A stretch of DNA of 64,000 nucleotides from Sphingomonas bacterium (GCA_030149245.1 JASBRX010000023.1:124001-188000); one strand, 5' to 3'. Numbered from the stretch's first letter, positions 22,393 through 31,284 are shown. Program-made: numbers and translations. Notes: a model not told the origin generated them from the sequence alone.

Positions 22393-24963
22393 ATGGCAAT
22401 ATTGCGCAACGCAGCGTTCGCGACTTCGATTTCGACATGCACGGCCGCCTTGATCCTGGGTTCGGCCCCGGCATCAGCGCAAGCCTCCGGGCGACAGACC
22501 TACCGCCTTCCGGCACAGTCGTTGGCCGAATCGCTGCGCGCAGTTGCCATTGCATCCGGTCGCAGCATCATCGCGCCTTCCATGCTGGTCAGCGGCAAGG
22601 ACGCGCCAGCCCTGGACGGGGATCACACTGCCGAAGAGGCGCTGAACGCCCTGCTTGCCGGCTCGGGCCTGCGTTACCGCGTTATCGCTACGGGTCTGAT
22701 CATCGAGCGGGATTCGGCTTCGCGGGAGACTGCGCAACAGTCAGACCAGTCTGAAGTCGTTGTGACCGGCAGCCGTATTCGCGGAGCGCCGGTGGCGTCT
22801 CCGGTCGTCCGGCTGGACCAGCAAGCAATACGCGATGCCGGCCAGTCGGACCTTGGCGAGGTCGCACGCAGCGTGCCGCAAAGTTATGGCGGCGGGCAAA
22901 ATCCGGGCGTGGGCTTCAATGTCCCTTCCAGCACCGGCGGAAATGTCGGCGGGGGATCGTCGTTCAACCTGCGCGGACTTGGCAGCGACGCAACGCTGAC
23001 GATCCTTAACGGCCGCCGCCTCCCTTATGATTCTGCGCGGCAAGGCGTCGATGTCTCGGCGATTCCCCTGGCGGCGGTCGACCGCATCGAAATCGTCGCC
23101 GACGGCGCTTCGGCGCTCTATGGCTCTGATGCCGTTGGCGGGGTGGTCAACGTCGTCCTCAAGCGCGATTTCGACGGGATCGAGACACGCGCGCGCATCG
23201 GCGGCTCGACCGAGGGCGGCAATTTCCAGCAGCAATATGGCGCGATCGCGGGCGGTCGCTGGGACAGCGGCAGCGCCTTCATCACCTATGAATATGCCGA
23301 CAACACCGCGATCAGCGCGGCCGACCGCGATTATGCCGCCTCGCGTCCCGGCATCACGCTGCTCCCCGCGAGCACGCGCCATGCCGTTACCGCCAGCGGT
23401 CATCAACGACTGACGGACGCCCTCTCAATCGAGGCCGACGCGCTCTATAATCACCGCACCAGTGCGACGACATATCCGCTCAATTTTGCGGGCAACCTCG
23501 CAGCCAGCCGAACGACGCAAAGCTTCGAGGCCGAATCCTATGCGCTCGCGGCGAGCCTGCGCTGGGCATTGGACACTTGGCGGGTGAACCTCACCGGCAG
23601 CTTTGGTGAAAGTAGCACGGCCTTTCGGGGAGACACGTTTGTCAACGGTGCCTTTGCCAGTAGCGCTGGCGGTCGCTACGACAATCGCTCGACCACCGGC
23701 GAACTCTCCGCCGACGGACCTCTGATCGCGCTTCCGGGCGGACCGGCAAAACTCGCGCTTGGGGCGGGTGTGCGGTTCAACGATTTCGCGCTGTTCCGCG
23801 GCGCGGGCGCGATCCAGAATATCGATGCCTCGCAGGACATCTTCTACGCCTATGGCGAATTGAGCCTGCCAATCATTTCGCCGGATCAGCAGATCCCGCT
23901 GATCCGGCACCTCAACCTGAGCGGTGCGATCCGTTATGAGCGCTATCGTGGCGTGGCCGAGGTCGTCACTCCGAAGCTGGGGATCGTCTATTCGCCATCG
24001 GACAGCGTCGACCTGAAGGCGACATGGGGCCGGTCGTTCCGCGCACCCAGCTTCATCCAGCAATATCAGGTCGGGCAAGCGCTGCTCTATCCGGTCACGA
24101 GCTTCGGCGGCATTGGCTATCCGTCCGGTTCATCCGCGCTGCTACGGGCGGGGGGCAATCCGGCGCTCAAGCCAGAGAAGGCGAGGAGCTGGTCAGCGAC
24201 GATCGCACTCCATCCGCCTTCGCTTGCGGGCGCGACGCTTGAGCTGAGCTATTTCTCGACGCGTTATGTGGATCGCATCGTCAATCCGATCCTGCTGCTC
24301 TCGCAGGCCTTGTCCAACCCCATTTATCGCGACCAGATCACCCTCAACCCCACGCCGGGCCAGCAGGCTGCGCTCATCGCCGGTGCCGACCAGTTCATCA
24401 ACGCCACGGGCTCACCCTATGATCCGGCGCGGGTCGTTGCGATCGTCGACAGCGCGAACATCAATGCGGGGCGACAGTCGATCCACGGCGTCGATGCGCT
24501 GCTGCGTTATCGGATGGCGGTTGCGCGCGGCTCGATCGAGATGAGCCTCAACGCGAGTTATCTCGAAAGCGAGCAACAGCTCGCGCCCGCCCAGCCGGTT
24601 CAACCCCTGGCCGGCAGGCTTTTCAATCCGCCGCACTGGCGCGCGCGCGGAATGGTCCGCTGGGATAACGGACCGCTGGGCATTGCGGCGACGGTCAGCC
24701 ATATCGGCGAGGTCCGCGACACGCGCCCGGCGACCGCAGTCCGCATCGGCGGAATGTCCACTGTCGACATCTCGGGGCGGTACCGGTTCGCCAACGCTGC
24801 GGGGCCGCTGGCCGGGCTCGAATTGTCGCTGTCCGTCCAGAATGTCTTTGATGAGTCGCCGACGACGATCGCGACGTCGGTCTATTACGATACGCCCTAC
24901 GACTCGACCAACTATTCGCCGGTCGGACGCTTCATCGCCGTCGGGCTGTCGAAGAAATGGTAG
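22393..24963 (+). CDS. TonB-dependent receptor with signalling (STN) domain
   Basis: An 856-residue outer-membrane receptor. ATG 22393 has an AGGGGCA-like ribosome site at 22379-22385; a TTG two codons earlier is also open. After the signal peptide comes an STN domain (YRLPAQSLAESLRAVAIASGRSIIAPSMLVSGKDAPAL), then plug (VVVTGSRIRG) and a 22-strand barrel ending GRFIAVGLSKKW. The STN domain marks it as a transducer acting with the FecR/sigma pair. Beside lasso isopeptidases such receptors are assumed to import the lasso peptide. Its stop overlaps the next start. Confidence 0.92.
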   Translation: MAILRNAAFATSISTCTAALILGSAPASAQASGRQTYRLPAQSLAESLRAVAIASGRSIIAPSMLVSGKDAPALDGDHTAEEALNALLAGSGLRYRVIATGLIIERDSASRETAQQSDQSEVVVTGSRIRGAPVASPVVRLDQQAIRDAGQSDLGEVARSVPQSYGGGQNPGVGFNVPSSTGGNVGGGSSFNLRGLGSDATLTILNGRRLPYDSARQGVDVSAIPLAAVDRIEIVADGASALYGSDAVGGVVNVVLKRDFDGIETRARIGGSTEGGNFQQQYGAIAGGRWDSGSAFITYEYADNTAISAADRDYAASRPGITLLPASTRHAVTASGHQRLTDALSIEADALYNHRTSATTYPLNFAGNLAASRTTQSFEAESYALAASLRWALDTWRVNLTGSFGESSTAFRGDTFVNGAFASSAGGRYDNRSTTGELSADGPLIALPGGPAKLALGAGVRFNDFALFRGAGAIQNIDASQDIFYAYGELSLPIISPDQQIPLIRHLNLSGAIRYERYRGVAEVVTPKLGIVYSPSDSVDLKATWGRSFRAPSFIQQYQVGQALLYPVTSFGGIGYPSGSSALLRAGGNPALKPEKARSWSATIALHPPSLAGATLELSYFSTRYVDRIVNPILLLSQALSNPIYRDQITLNPTPGQQAALIAGADQFINATGSPYDPARVVAIVDSANINAGRQSIHGVDALLRYRMAVARGSIEMSLNASYLESEQQLAPAQPVQPLAGRLFNPPHWRARGMVRWDNGPLGIAATVSHIGEVRDTRPATAVRIGGMSTVDISGRYRFANAAGPLAGLELSLSVQNVFDESPTTIATSVYYDTPYDSTNYSPVGRFIAVGLSKKW

Positions 24964-27080
24964 TGGCCGTACCCGGACATCGGCGACGTGTGCTGACCAC
25001 TGCCGCTGCGCTCCTGCTGCCGCTAATAGCCGAGGCGCGATGCGACTTGTTGCCGCGCCAGCAAGCTGTCGATCAGCCGCAGCGGCTTGTCGCGCCCGAG
25101 GATCTCGTGCGACTGCGCGACATCGGGTTGCCCGACGGATCGATCCTCGGATGGCCAAGTCCACTCGGTCTATCGCCCGATGGAACGCGCGCCGCTTTTG
25201 TCATCAGCCGGGCGGACCCCGACACCAACCGCTACTGTCGCGGCCTCGCAGTGATCGACATCAAGCCCGCCGCAGCGCCGAGGCTCCTCGATGAAGGCGG
25301 CGACCCGATCCTGTCCGTTGGCGTCTATCGCGGTCTCTTCGCCCGGACCGGCTTCCCACAGGTCGTGACGCCTTTATGGTCGCCCGATGGCCGCTGGATC
25401 GCCTATCTGCGGCGAGATCGAGGAACGACGCAGCTTTGGCTTGTGGCTTTGGCGGGCCGACCGGGCCATCCGCTCACCCGCTCGGCGGTCGATGTCGAGC
25501 GGTTCGCCTGGCTTCCAGATGGCACCGGGCTGGTCTTCGCAAGCCGCCCCGGAACGCTTGCCGAGCGTTCGGCGGCGGATAGCGAAGCGCGTCGCGGCTT
25601 CCACTACGACGAACGTTTCGTACCGAGCATGGGAAGCACCCCGCAGCCCAGCGCATCGACGCCGCTTGAGTATTTCAAGATCGGGTTGGCGGATCGCGAA
25701 CTGTCCCCGGCCAGCGCGAGCGAGCGGGAGCGCATCAGTGCCGAGGGTGTGCCGGGCGTCCCGCCCGATCCGCGGGCGGACGCAACGGACGGGCGGCGCG
25801 CCTGGACCGAACGGCAATCGTCCTCGCCGCTCGCGCCGCTCGTCCTGCGGGCAACCGCCGCCTCCGGTGCGACCGTCACCTGCCCGCCGAGAGCGTGTTC
25901 GGGCAAGATCGTCGGGATGTGGTGGCGTCCCGGCGGCGGGCCGCTGTTGTTCCTTCAGCGCGAAGGCTGGGCACGCGGCGAGATGGCGCTTTATCGCTGG
26001 ACGCCGGGTGCCGGACCGCCAAAGCGCGTTTTCGCCACGACGGATATCCTCGACGGCTGCTTGCTCTTCGCCGTACAACTGATCTGCACGCGCGAGGCAG
26101 CGACGGTGCCCCGGCGCCTCGTCATCCTCGATCCCCGCACCGGGCAATCGCGCCTCCTTTACGATCCGAACCCGGAATTCTCGCGACTTCGCCTCGGCCG
26201 CGTGGTCCGACTGTTCTGGAAGAACGACCTTGGCCTCGAAGCGCGCGGCGACCTCGTGCTTCCGCCAGATTACCGCCCGGGCACCCGCCTCCCGCTGATC
26301 GTGACGCAATATTTCAGCAACGGGTTCCTGCGCGGTGCGACCGGTGACGAATATCCGATCCATGCCTTTGCCGCGCGCGGCTTTGCCGTGCTCAGCATCG
26401 AGCGCCCCCCCTTCTTCGCGGCAGCCAATCCGGCCCTCAAGACCTATGAGGATATCAACGCTGCCAACGCCCGCGGCTGGAGCGAGCGCCGCAGCCTGTT
26501 GTCGGCCGTCACGAACGGCGTGCAGCGTGTGATCGATCTGGGGATCGCCGATCCCGCGCGGATCGGCATCACCGGCCTTAGCGACGGCGCGAGCACGGTC
26601 GCGTTCGCGCTCATCAACACCGACCGGTTCGCAGCGGCGGCGATGAGCTCATGCTGCATCGAACCCTGGACCGTGATGACGGTCGTCGGTCCAGCTTATG
26701 CCGATCGTATGCGCGCGCTCGGCTACCCGCCGGCCACGGCGTCGGATCGATCCTTCTGGGCACCGGCCTCGATCGCCCAGAATGCGGCGGCGATTGATAC
26801 GCCTTTGCTCATGCAGTTGGCGGACGATGAATATCTAACGAGCCTGGAGGCGTTCACCGCGCTGCGCGAGCATGGCAAGCCGGTCGACATGTACCTCTTT
26901 CCGGGCGAGCATCATATCAAATGGCAGCCCGCGCACCGTCTTGCCATCTACGCGCGCAACCTCGACTGGTTCGGCTTCTGGCTCGCCGGCAGCATCGACC
27001 CCGATCCAGAAAGGCGCGAAGAATTCGCACGCTGGCAGGCAATGCGTGATCGCCGCGATCGGGCGCGCGTCAAGCAATAG
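24957..27080 (+). CDS. Lasso peptide isopeptidase (AtxE-like prolyl oligopeptidase family)
   Basis: A 707-residue S9-family protein with N-terminal signal-like segment (VLTTAAALLLPLIAEARC), a beta-propeller region (SPDGTRAAFV, WSPDGRWIAY) and a C-terminal alpha/beta-hydrolase domain. The nucleophile motif is GITGLSDGAS (Ser about 542); acid and base candidates lie in LADDEYL (about 623) and PGEHHIKW (about 652). AtxE-type enzymes cut the Gly-Asp/Glu isopeptide bond and linearise lasso peptides. It overlaps the receptor gene by seven bases and converges on the cyclase gene with an 11-base overlap of the 3' ends. Confidence 0.88.
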   Translation: MVVAVPGHRRRVLTTAAALLLPLIAEARCDLLPRQQAVDQPQRLVAPEDLVRLRDIGLPDGSILGWPSPLGLSPDGTRAAFVISRADPDTNRYCRGLAVIDIKPAAAPRLLDEGGDPILSVGVYRGLFARTGFPQVVTPLWSPDGRWIAYLRRDRGTTQLWLVALAGRPGHPLTRSAVDVERFAWLPDGTGLVFASRPGTLAERSAADSEARRGFHYDERFVPSMGSTPQPSASTPLEYFKIGLADRELSPASASERERISAEGVPGVPPDPRADATDGRRAWTERQSSSPLAPLVLRATAASGATVTCPPRACSGKIVGMWWRPGGGPLLFLQREGWARGEMALYRWTPGAGPPKRVFATTDILDGCLLFAVQLICTREAATVPRRLVILDPRTGQSRLLYDPNPEFSRLRLGRVVRLFWKNDLGLEARGDLVLPPDYRPGTRLPLIVTQYFSNGFLRGATGDEYPIHAFAARGFAVLSIERPPFFAAANPALKTYEDINAANARGWSERRSLLSAVTNGVQRVIDLGIADPARIGITGLSDGASTVAFALINTDRFAAAAMSSCCIEPWTVMTVVGPAYADRMRALGYPPATASDRSFWAPASIAQNAAAIDTPLLMQLADDEYLTSLEAFTALREHGKPVDMYLFPGEHHIKWQPAHRLAIYARNLDWFGFWLAGSIDPDPERREEFARWQAMRDRRDRARVKQ

Positions 27081-28839
27081 GTGCTGTCCAGTTCGCCGCC
27101 CAGGCCTCCACATCGGCCAGTCGCATGATGCGGCGATAATCCGCACCGACAGCCGGGCGCGGATCGGCCAGCACCTGCTCGACGGCCTGTGCATCGAGAA
27201 TGCCTTCCGCGCGCAGCCTGCCGTCCAGCAGCATCGCGCGAAGCATAGGCCGGTTCAGTTCGAACAGTTCGGCGACAAAGCTGTCCGGCGACCCCTTTGA
27301 CGACCGCTTCAGCGTTTCGTCGGGCAGCATCCCTTCGAATGCCTCGCGTGCGATGGCGCGATTCCTGCCTTCGGCGAACCACCACCAGCTGGGCACGCGA
27401 AGGCAAGCCTCGACCACCGGCTGGGCAACGAGCGGGGAAGCGCTGGCCAGCGCTCGGGGTTCACCCACCTCCGCCCAGCTCTGCGCCGCAACGACCATCG
27501 CAATATGCGCCGCCGTGCCGGGGGTGCTGCCGCGCGGGGGCTCGAGCCAAGGGTGCGCGACCGCCACGCTCCCGCCGAATTGCGCTGCCCGGCTCAGAAA
27601 GCGCAATTCCGGGGACCAGCGATAGGCCGCCGAGCGGAGATAGGCACGACGGACAGCGCGCAGCAGCACGTTGGACACGCTTGCCTGCGCCAGCCCTGCC
27701 ATCGTGCCCGCCACAGCCAGCGTCCTGCGGAAGGGCTCGCCGTGCAGCATCGCGTCGGCGACGGGTGCGACCGATTGCAGCGCGCAAAAGACATTGTCGC
27801 CGCCGCCGCCGTCGACCACCAGGTCGGCACCCGCTCGGGCAGCGGCGGCATTCGTCAAATGATCGGACGCCTGCATAAAACTGCGCGCAGACGGATTGGG
27901 CATGTCTGCGGCAGCCGAGCGTGTGACATCGACGTCGCGCACGTCCCACTGCGCCACGAAGAGCTCCACGCCCAGCGCGTCGGCGACGAGCCTCGCATAG
28001 TCGCGCTCGTCGCCGATCGCACCCGCGCTTGCCAGGTTCAGACAGCTGAACGGACGCTCGAGCGCCGAGAGCGAGGCCGCAACGATCGAAGAATCGAGTC
28101 CGCCGGACAGCAGGAGCAGCGGACGGGTAGCGCGCGAAACGGTCGAGCGGACGGCATTCAGAACAGCCTGTCGGACGGCCTCCACGGCGAGGGCGCGACT
28201 GGCCACCGATCCGCAGCGCTCGGCCTGCTTCCAGGGCGTCCAGATCCGGTCGATCGCCACCTTGCCATCTGCCAGAGTCATGCGATCGCCGCCCAGTAAT
28301 TCCTCAACGCCGATGAGGCAGGTCGCAGCGCGGCGCAGGTCGCGCATGGCGAGATGCGACGCGACCTGATCCCAGGCTACGCCTTGCGGCGTCCAGCCTG
28401 CCTCCGCGAGCAACCCCAAGTCGGAGGCGACCAGCAGGGCGGTGCCGAGGCGCGTCATCAGACAAGACAACGCACCGAACGGCGCGCGCACCACCGACCA
28501 TTGCCGCGAGCGGGCGCCGCGCACGAATGCGACGTAGCTTCCCCAGAACTCTTGGGTCAGTGTGCTGCCATTCGACACGGGGATCGCGTGCTTCCAACCG
28601 CCATCGAGACTTTTCACCAGCGCGCCGGTGCTTCTTGAGTAAAGCTGACCGAGAACCGCCCCCTCGTCGCGTCCGACCGGGAGCGTCGGCAGATCGTTCG
28701 TCGCGATCAGCAGCAAGTCGGGCTGATCGACGACAATGTGCAGGTCGGCGCGACGGTTGCAGAGCGCGCGAACACGGTTTGCCGCGACGGCTCCATCGGG
28801 CGAGTCGGCACCGAGGACGGCGAGATATTGCCCCGCCAT
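27070..28839 (-). CDS. Lasso cyclase (asparagine-synthetase-like C protein)
   Basis: A 589-residue protein from ATG 28839, which shares one base with the stop of the B gene (TGATG). The open frame upstream of that ATG overlaps B and lacks homology. The N-terminal part is a degenerate glutaminase-type domain lacking the N-terminal catalytic Cys (starts MAGQ). The ATP pyrophosphatase loop is LLLLSGGLDSSIVAASL (about 242-255), with DGGGGDN further on. It activates the ring Asp by adenylation and closes the isopeptide bond with Gly1. Free asparagine synthesis is unlikely because ammonia-generating residues are missing and the context is a lasso locus. Confidence 0.92.
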   Translation of the reverse strand: MAGQYLAVLGADSPDGAVAANRVRALCNRRADLHIVVDQPDLLLIATNDLPTLPVGRDEGAVLGQLYSRSTGALVKSLDGGWKHAIPVSNGSTLTQEFWGSYVAFVRGARSRQWSVVRAPFGALSCLMTRLGTALLVASDLGLLAEAGWTPQGVAWDQVASHLAMRDLRRAATCLIGVEELLGGDRMTLADGKVAIDRIWTPWKQAERCGSVASRALAVEAVRQAVLNAVRSTVSRATRPLLLLSGGLDSSIVAASLSALERPFSCLNLASAGAIGDERDYARLVADALGVELFVAQWDVRDVDVTRSAAADMPNPSARSFMQASDHLTNAAAARAGADLVVDGGGGDNVFCALQSVAPVADAMLHGEPFRRTLAVAGTMAGLAQASVSNVLLRAVRRAYLRSAAYRWSPELRFLSRAAQFGGSVAVAHPWLEPPRGSTPGTAAHIAMVVAAQSWAEVGEPRALASASPLVAQPVVEACLRVPSWWWFAEGRNRAIAREAFEGMLPDETLKRSSKGSPDSFVAELFELNRPMLRAMLLDGRLRAEGILDAQAVEQVLADPRPAVGADYRRIMRLADVEAWAANWTAPIA

Positions 28840-29489
28840 CACACGACCAGGACCGGTGTGAACAGGCGCACGGCATCGAGCTGGTCGTTCACGACCACAT
28901 CGCCCATCTGAACCCAGCAATGCGCCTGGAAAGGATGCAGCTTCACACCCAGGATGAGGTGGGGCGTTGCCCCGAGGCTGGCGAGCTGCCAGGCGACCGC
29001 GAGCGAAGTCGCGAGGCATTGGTCATGCGCGGATACGAGCATTCCGGCGCGACGATAGGCCGCAGCGAGCCGCGAGATCTGAGCCACAGACAATTCCACG
29101 TCCGCTCTCGACGATTTTCGCTCCTGCACCCGATCCAGCACCGCCTTGAGCGGGCGTGCGCGAAGCCAGACCCGGCTTGCCGCGCGTCGGGTGAGTGCCC
29201 CGAGCACGCTCGTCCGGCTGACGATCTGGTTGTTGTCGTGCAGCGACCCGCGCGGCGGGGCTGGCGGGATACACGCAACAGGGCGCGTGTCGTCGGCAGC
29301 CTCGCGGAGCAGGCCATCCCGCAACGCCGCCGCGACCCACGCGGGCGACTCTCCGGCAATCACATCGAGAAATGCCTGGTCCGCTATTGGACTCAGGCAG
29401 AAGTATCGATCGCGGGGCAAGTCGAGGAACACGAAACGGCCGTCGACACGGCAGAATGTCAGTCCCTTGCGCAGAGCATAGCCTGTCAT
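28839..29489 (-). CDS. Lasso B protein: PqqD-like RRE fused to transglutaminase-like leader protease
   Basis: A 216-residue fusion. Residues about 1-75 form the RiPP recognition element that binds the leader (FCRVDGRFVFLDLPRDRYFCLSPIADQAFLDVIAG). Residues about 100-216 form the Cys-protease domain with triad candidates Cys158 (HDQCLATS), His190 (FQAHCWVQ) and Asp202 (VVNDQL). It removes the leader before cyclisation. In proteobacteria the two parts are usually fused, as here. It follows the precursor gene by 48 bases, in which a hairpin lies. Confidence 0.93.
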   Translation of the reverse strand: MTGYALRKGLTFCRVDGRFVFLDLPRDRYFCLSPIADQAFLDVIAGESPAWVAAALRDGLLREAADDTRPVACIPPAPPRGSLHDNNQIVSRTSVLGALTRRAASRVWLRARPLKAVLDRVQERKSSRADVELSVAQISRLAAAYRRAGMLVSAHDQCLATSLAVAWQLASLGATPHLILGVKLHPFQAHCWVQMGDVVVNDQLDAVRLFTPVLVV

Positions 29490-29505
29490 TTTCGCGAACA
29501 GCGAA

Positions 29506-29533
29506 ACGGCGCGCAGCCGAGGCTGCGCGCCGT
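29506..29533 (-). terminator. Hairpin between lasso precursor and B genes
   Basis: ACGGCGCGCAGCC (29506-29518) is the perfect reverse complement of GGCTGCGCGCCGT (29521-29533), separated by two bases. It starts five bases after the precursor stop codon on the minus strand and has no T-tract. Such hairpins after a precursor gene often act as partial terminators or protect the 3' end. The precursor message would then be more abundant than the enzyme messages. Confidence 0.65.
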
Positions 29534-29537
29534 CGCT

Positions 29538-29657
29538 TCAGTCGTCGGAAAGACCGGTCTGGAAGATTCCGAGCGCCAGATCGTCGACCGGACCGCCGGG
29601 GCCCTTGGTCTCGGCGCTCGCGGTACCCAGGTCGATGACTTCGTCTTCGCGTTCCAT
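29538..29657 (-). CDS. Lasso peptide precursor (39 aa)
   Basis: A 39-codon frame from ATG 29657 to a TGA at 29540-29538, preceded by AAGGAG (29669-29664). The 18-residue leader begins MEREDEVIDLG and ends AETK, with the Thr at the penultimate leader position that the maturation enzymes require. The core starts with Gly and reads as GPGGPVDD (ring segment) followed by LALGIFQTGLSDD (tail). Asp8 is the expected ring acceptor, giving an eight-residue ring; Asp7 is possible. The GPGG start and GLSDD end recall sphingonodin I from Sphingobium, from memory. It stands directly upstream of B and C, in the standard A-B-C order. Confidence 0.93.
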   Translation of the reverse strand: MEREDEVIDLGTASAETKGPGGPVDDLALGIFQTGLSDD

Positions 29658-29658
29658 G

Positions 29659-29704
29659 ATACACTCCTTCTCTCAGGCTGCGAGTTGCAGCCCAGGGAGT
29701 GTAT
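29659..29704 (-). promoter_or_regulatory. Inverted repeat covering the ribosome site of the lasso precursor
   Basis: ATACACTCC (29659-29667) and GGAGTGTAT (29696-29704) are perfect reverse complements. Inside them GGCTGC (29676-29681) and GCAGCC (29687-29692) form a second stem with a five-base loop. In the minus-strand mRNA the GGAG of the Shine-Dalgarno (29667-29664) falls in the outer stem, only seven bases before the ATG. The structure could therefore hide the ribosome site, or the DNA dyad could be a repressor operator. The region further upstream (29705-29779) is AT-rich (TATAAA on the minus strand at 29733-29728) and may hold the promoter. Confidence 0.6.
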
Positions 29705-29779
29705 GAAGCGCGCCCGGCTATCCGAACTTTATACGGATTCTATATCGAGATTGTTTGGCGATCAGCGGAATCGTGACCG

Positions 29780-30391
29780 TTAGTCGGCCCGGTACACGGC
29801 GCGGACAATGGCCGCCGCCGCGCGACGCCGTCGACGGTGGTAAGCCGTGTTGAGACGGCGGAGCAGGTTGCGCTCCCCAGCCTCTGCTGCTGCCGTCATG
29901 GCAGCCAGTTCCGCGTCCACATTGTCGAGCACGTGGGCTTCAACCGTGCGGACGGCATGGAGCCTTGCATTGAGACGATCGACTGCACGCGCGTGCTCGC
30001 CATTCGGCGAGCGCCGGGCAATTGCGAGGAACGCCTCTGCGACGCGATCGGCGATCGGGTGCCCGTCCTGCGCACGCGGGGGAAGGACGATTGCAGCGTG
30101 TGGACGCGGCCAGGCATTAATCGCGAGCGCGATCAGTTCGGCGGACCAGTCGTACAAGTCTTTCAACGCCGGCTCGTCGAGCGCCGGCACATGGAATCCG
30201 TCGCCCGTGCGCGTCTCGACCAGGTCCTCGCCGGTGAGCAGGTGGAGGGCGTCGCGGACCGGCGTCACGCTCGATGCCAGCGGAACCGCCAGGACCGCCG
30301 GGTCGAGCCGGTCGCCTGGCCGGAATTCGCGGCCCATGATGCGGGCCTTCAACGCCTCATGAACCCGTTCCGCGGTCGCGCCCGAATTCAT
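29780..30391 (-). CDS. GntR-family regulator
   Basis: A 203-residue regulator starting at ATG 30391, which overlaps the stop of the dioxygenase gene (ATGA). The N-terminal winged helix reads AERVHEALKARIMGREFRPGDRLDPAVLAVPLASSVTPVRDALHLLTGEDLVETRTGDGFHVP. The rest is helical and Arg/Ala-rich, compatible with a short FCD-like ligand domain. It ends 122 bases before the lasso precursor start and is a candidate regulator of the lasso operon. The longer open frame upstream overlaps the dioxygenase gene and was not used. Confidence 0.85.
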   Translation of the reverse strand: MNSGATAERVHEALKARIMGREFRPGDRLDPAVLAVPLASSVTPVRDALHLLTGEDLVETRTGDGFHVPALDEPALKDLYDWSAELIALAINAWPRPHAAIVLPPRAQDGHPIADRVAEAFLAIARRSPNGEHARAVDRLNARLHAVRTVEAHVLDNVDAELAAMTAAAEAGERNLLRRLNTAYHRRRRRAAAAIVRAVYRAD

Positions 30392-31269
30392 GGCGCAGCT
30401 CGCTGCTCTTGGAGATAGGCGTCGATCATCGCTTGTTGATCGGGGCGCAGCGCATCGATTGCGCCCAGCGGACGATCGCTGTCGTCGCCGAGCAGGACCG
30501 AAGGACACTGGCCCTCATAATTGCCGAGATTGGGGCGGTGCTGACGGTAACCGACGAGCGCGGCCAGTTCTGGCGGAAAATGCCGCGCCACCTCTGGTGG
30601 ATAAGCGAGCCACTGATTCTCGTAAGGTTTGAGCCACCCGAGCGAATAGCCGATGACCAGACCGCGCCGAACGGCCATGCTGGTGTTGGCACCCGCCCCG
30701 TGCAGCGCCGACCCGAGAAAGATCAGCGCGCCGCCAGGCTCCATTTCGGCCGCCACTGGCGCCTCGACGGGTTCCGGGTTGAGCGCCTGCGGCCCGTGGC
30801 TGCACGGCCAGACGAGCGTGGCACCATTTTCTCGCGTAAAGGACGTCAGCGGCCACATCACATTGACGAGATATTCGATCTCGCCGGTCGGTCCGCGCCA
30901 CATGTCCTGATCCCGGTGCGGCAACTGCGCCGGCGCGCCCGGATGCACGGCGATCGCCTGGGTGGTGTTAAGCTGGATCCGGTCGCACCACGGCGACAAC
31001 ACCGCCTCGACGATGCCGAGGATCAGGGGGTGCTGGACCAGCGCCGCAGCCTGTGGCGAGCGGACGAGAAGTCGGCCGAATCGCTTGGTCGTCGCGCCGT
31101 AGAATCCGCCCTGGCCAAATGGCGTCCGGGCGAAATCCGCTGCGAGATCATTGTCGAGGGCGCCGACCGCCGCAGGCGGCAACGCATTTGGGATGTGGCA
31201 ATAGCCCCGAGCAGAGAGTTCAGCGGTGCGTCGCGCAATCTCGCCGGCGAGGTCGAACATATCCGTCAT
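30388..31269 (-). CDS. Phytanoyl-CoA dioxygenase (PhyH) family protein
   Basis: A 293-residue Fe(II)/2-oxoglutarate oxygenase. The facial-triad HxD appears as LPHRDQDMW, the distal His as LHGAGAN, followed by RRGLVIGYSLGW with the expected Arg for 2-oxoglutarate. Substrate is unknown. It lies 15 bases downstream of luxI and overlaps the GntR start, so it is in one transcription unit with both. Hydroxylation of an acyl chain, an acyl-homoserine lactone or the lasso peptide are all possible but unproven. Confidence 0.85.
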   Translation of the reverse strand: MTDMFDLAGEIARRTAELSARGYCHIPNALPPAAVGALDNDLAADFARTPFGQGGFYGATTKRFGRLLVRSPQAAALVQHPLILGIVEAVLSPWCDRIQLNTTQAIAVHPGAPAQLPHRDQDMWRGPTGEIEYLVNVMWPLTSFTRENGATLVWPCSHGPQALNPEPVEAPVAAEMEPGGALIFLGSALHGAGANTSMAVRRGLVIGYSLGWLKPYENQWLAYPPEVARHFPPELAALVGYRQHRPNLGNYEGQCPSVLLGDDSDRPLGAIDALRPDQQAMIDAYLQEQRAAP

Positions 31270-31284
31270 CGAAATGTTCCCCTA

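Noticed and set aside
27070..28839. Primary-metabolism asparagine synthetase
   Set aside because: It lacks the N-terminal catalytic Cys and is coupled to an RRE/protease gene and precursor; lasso cyclase fits better.
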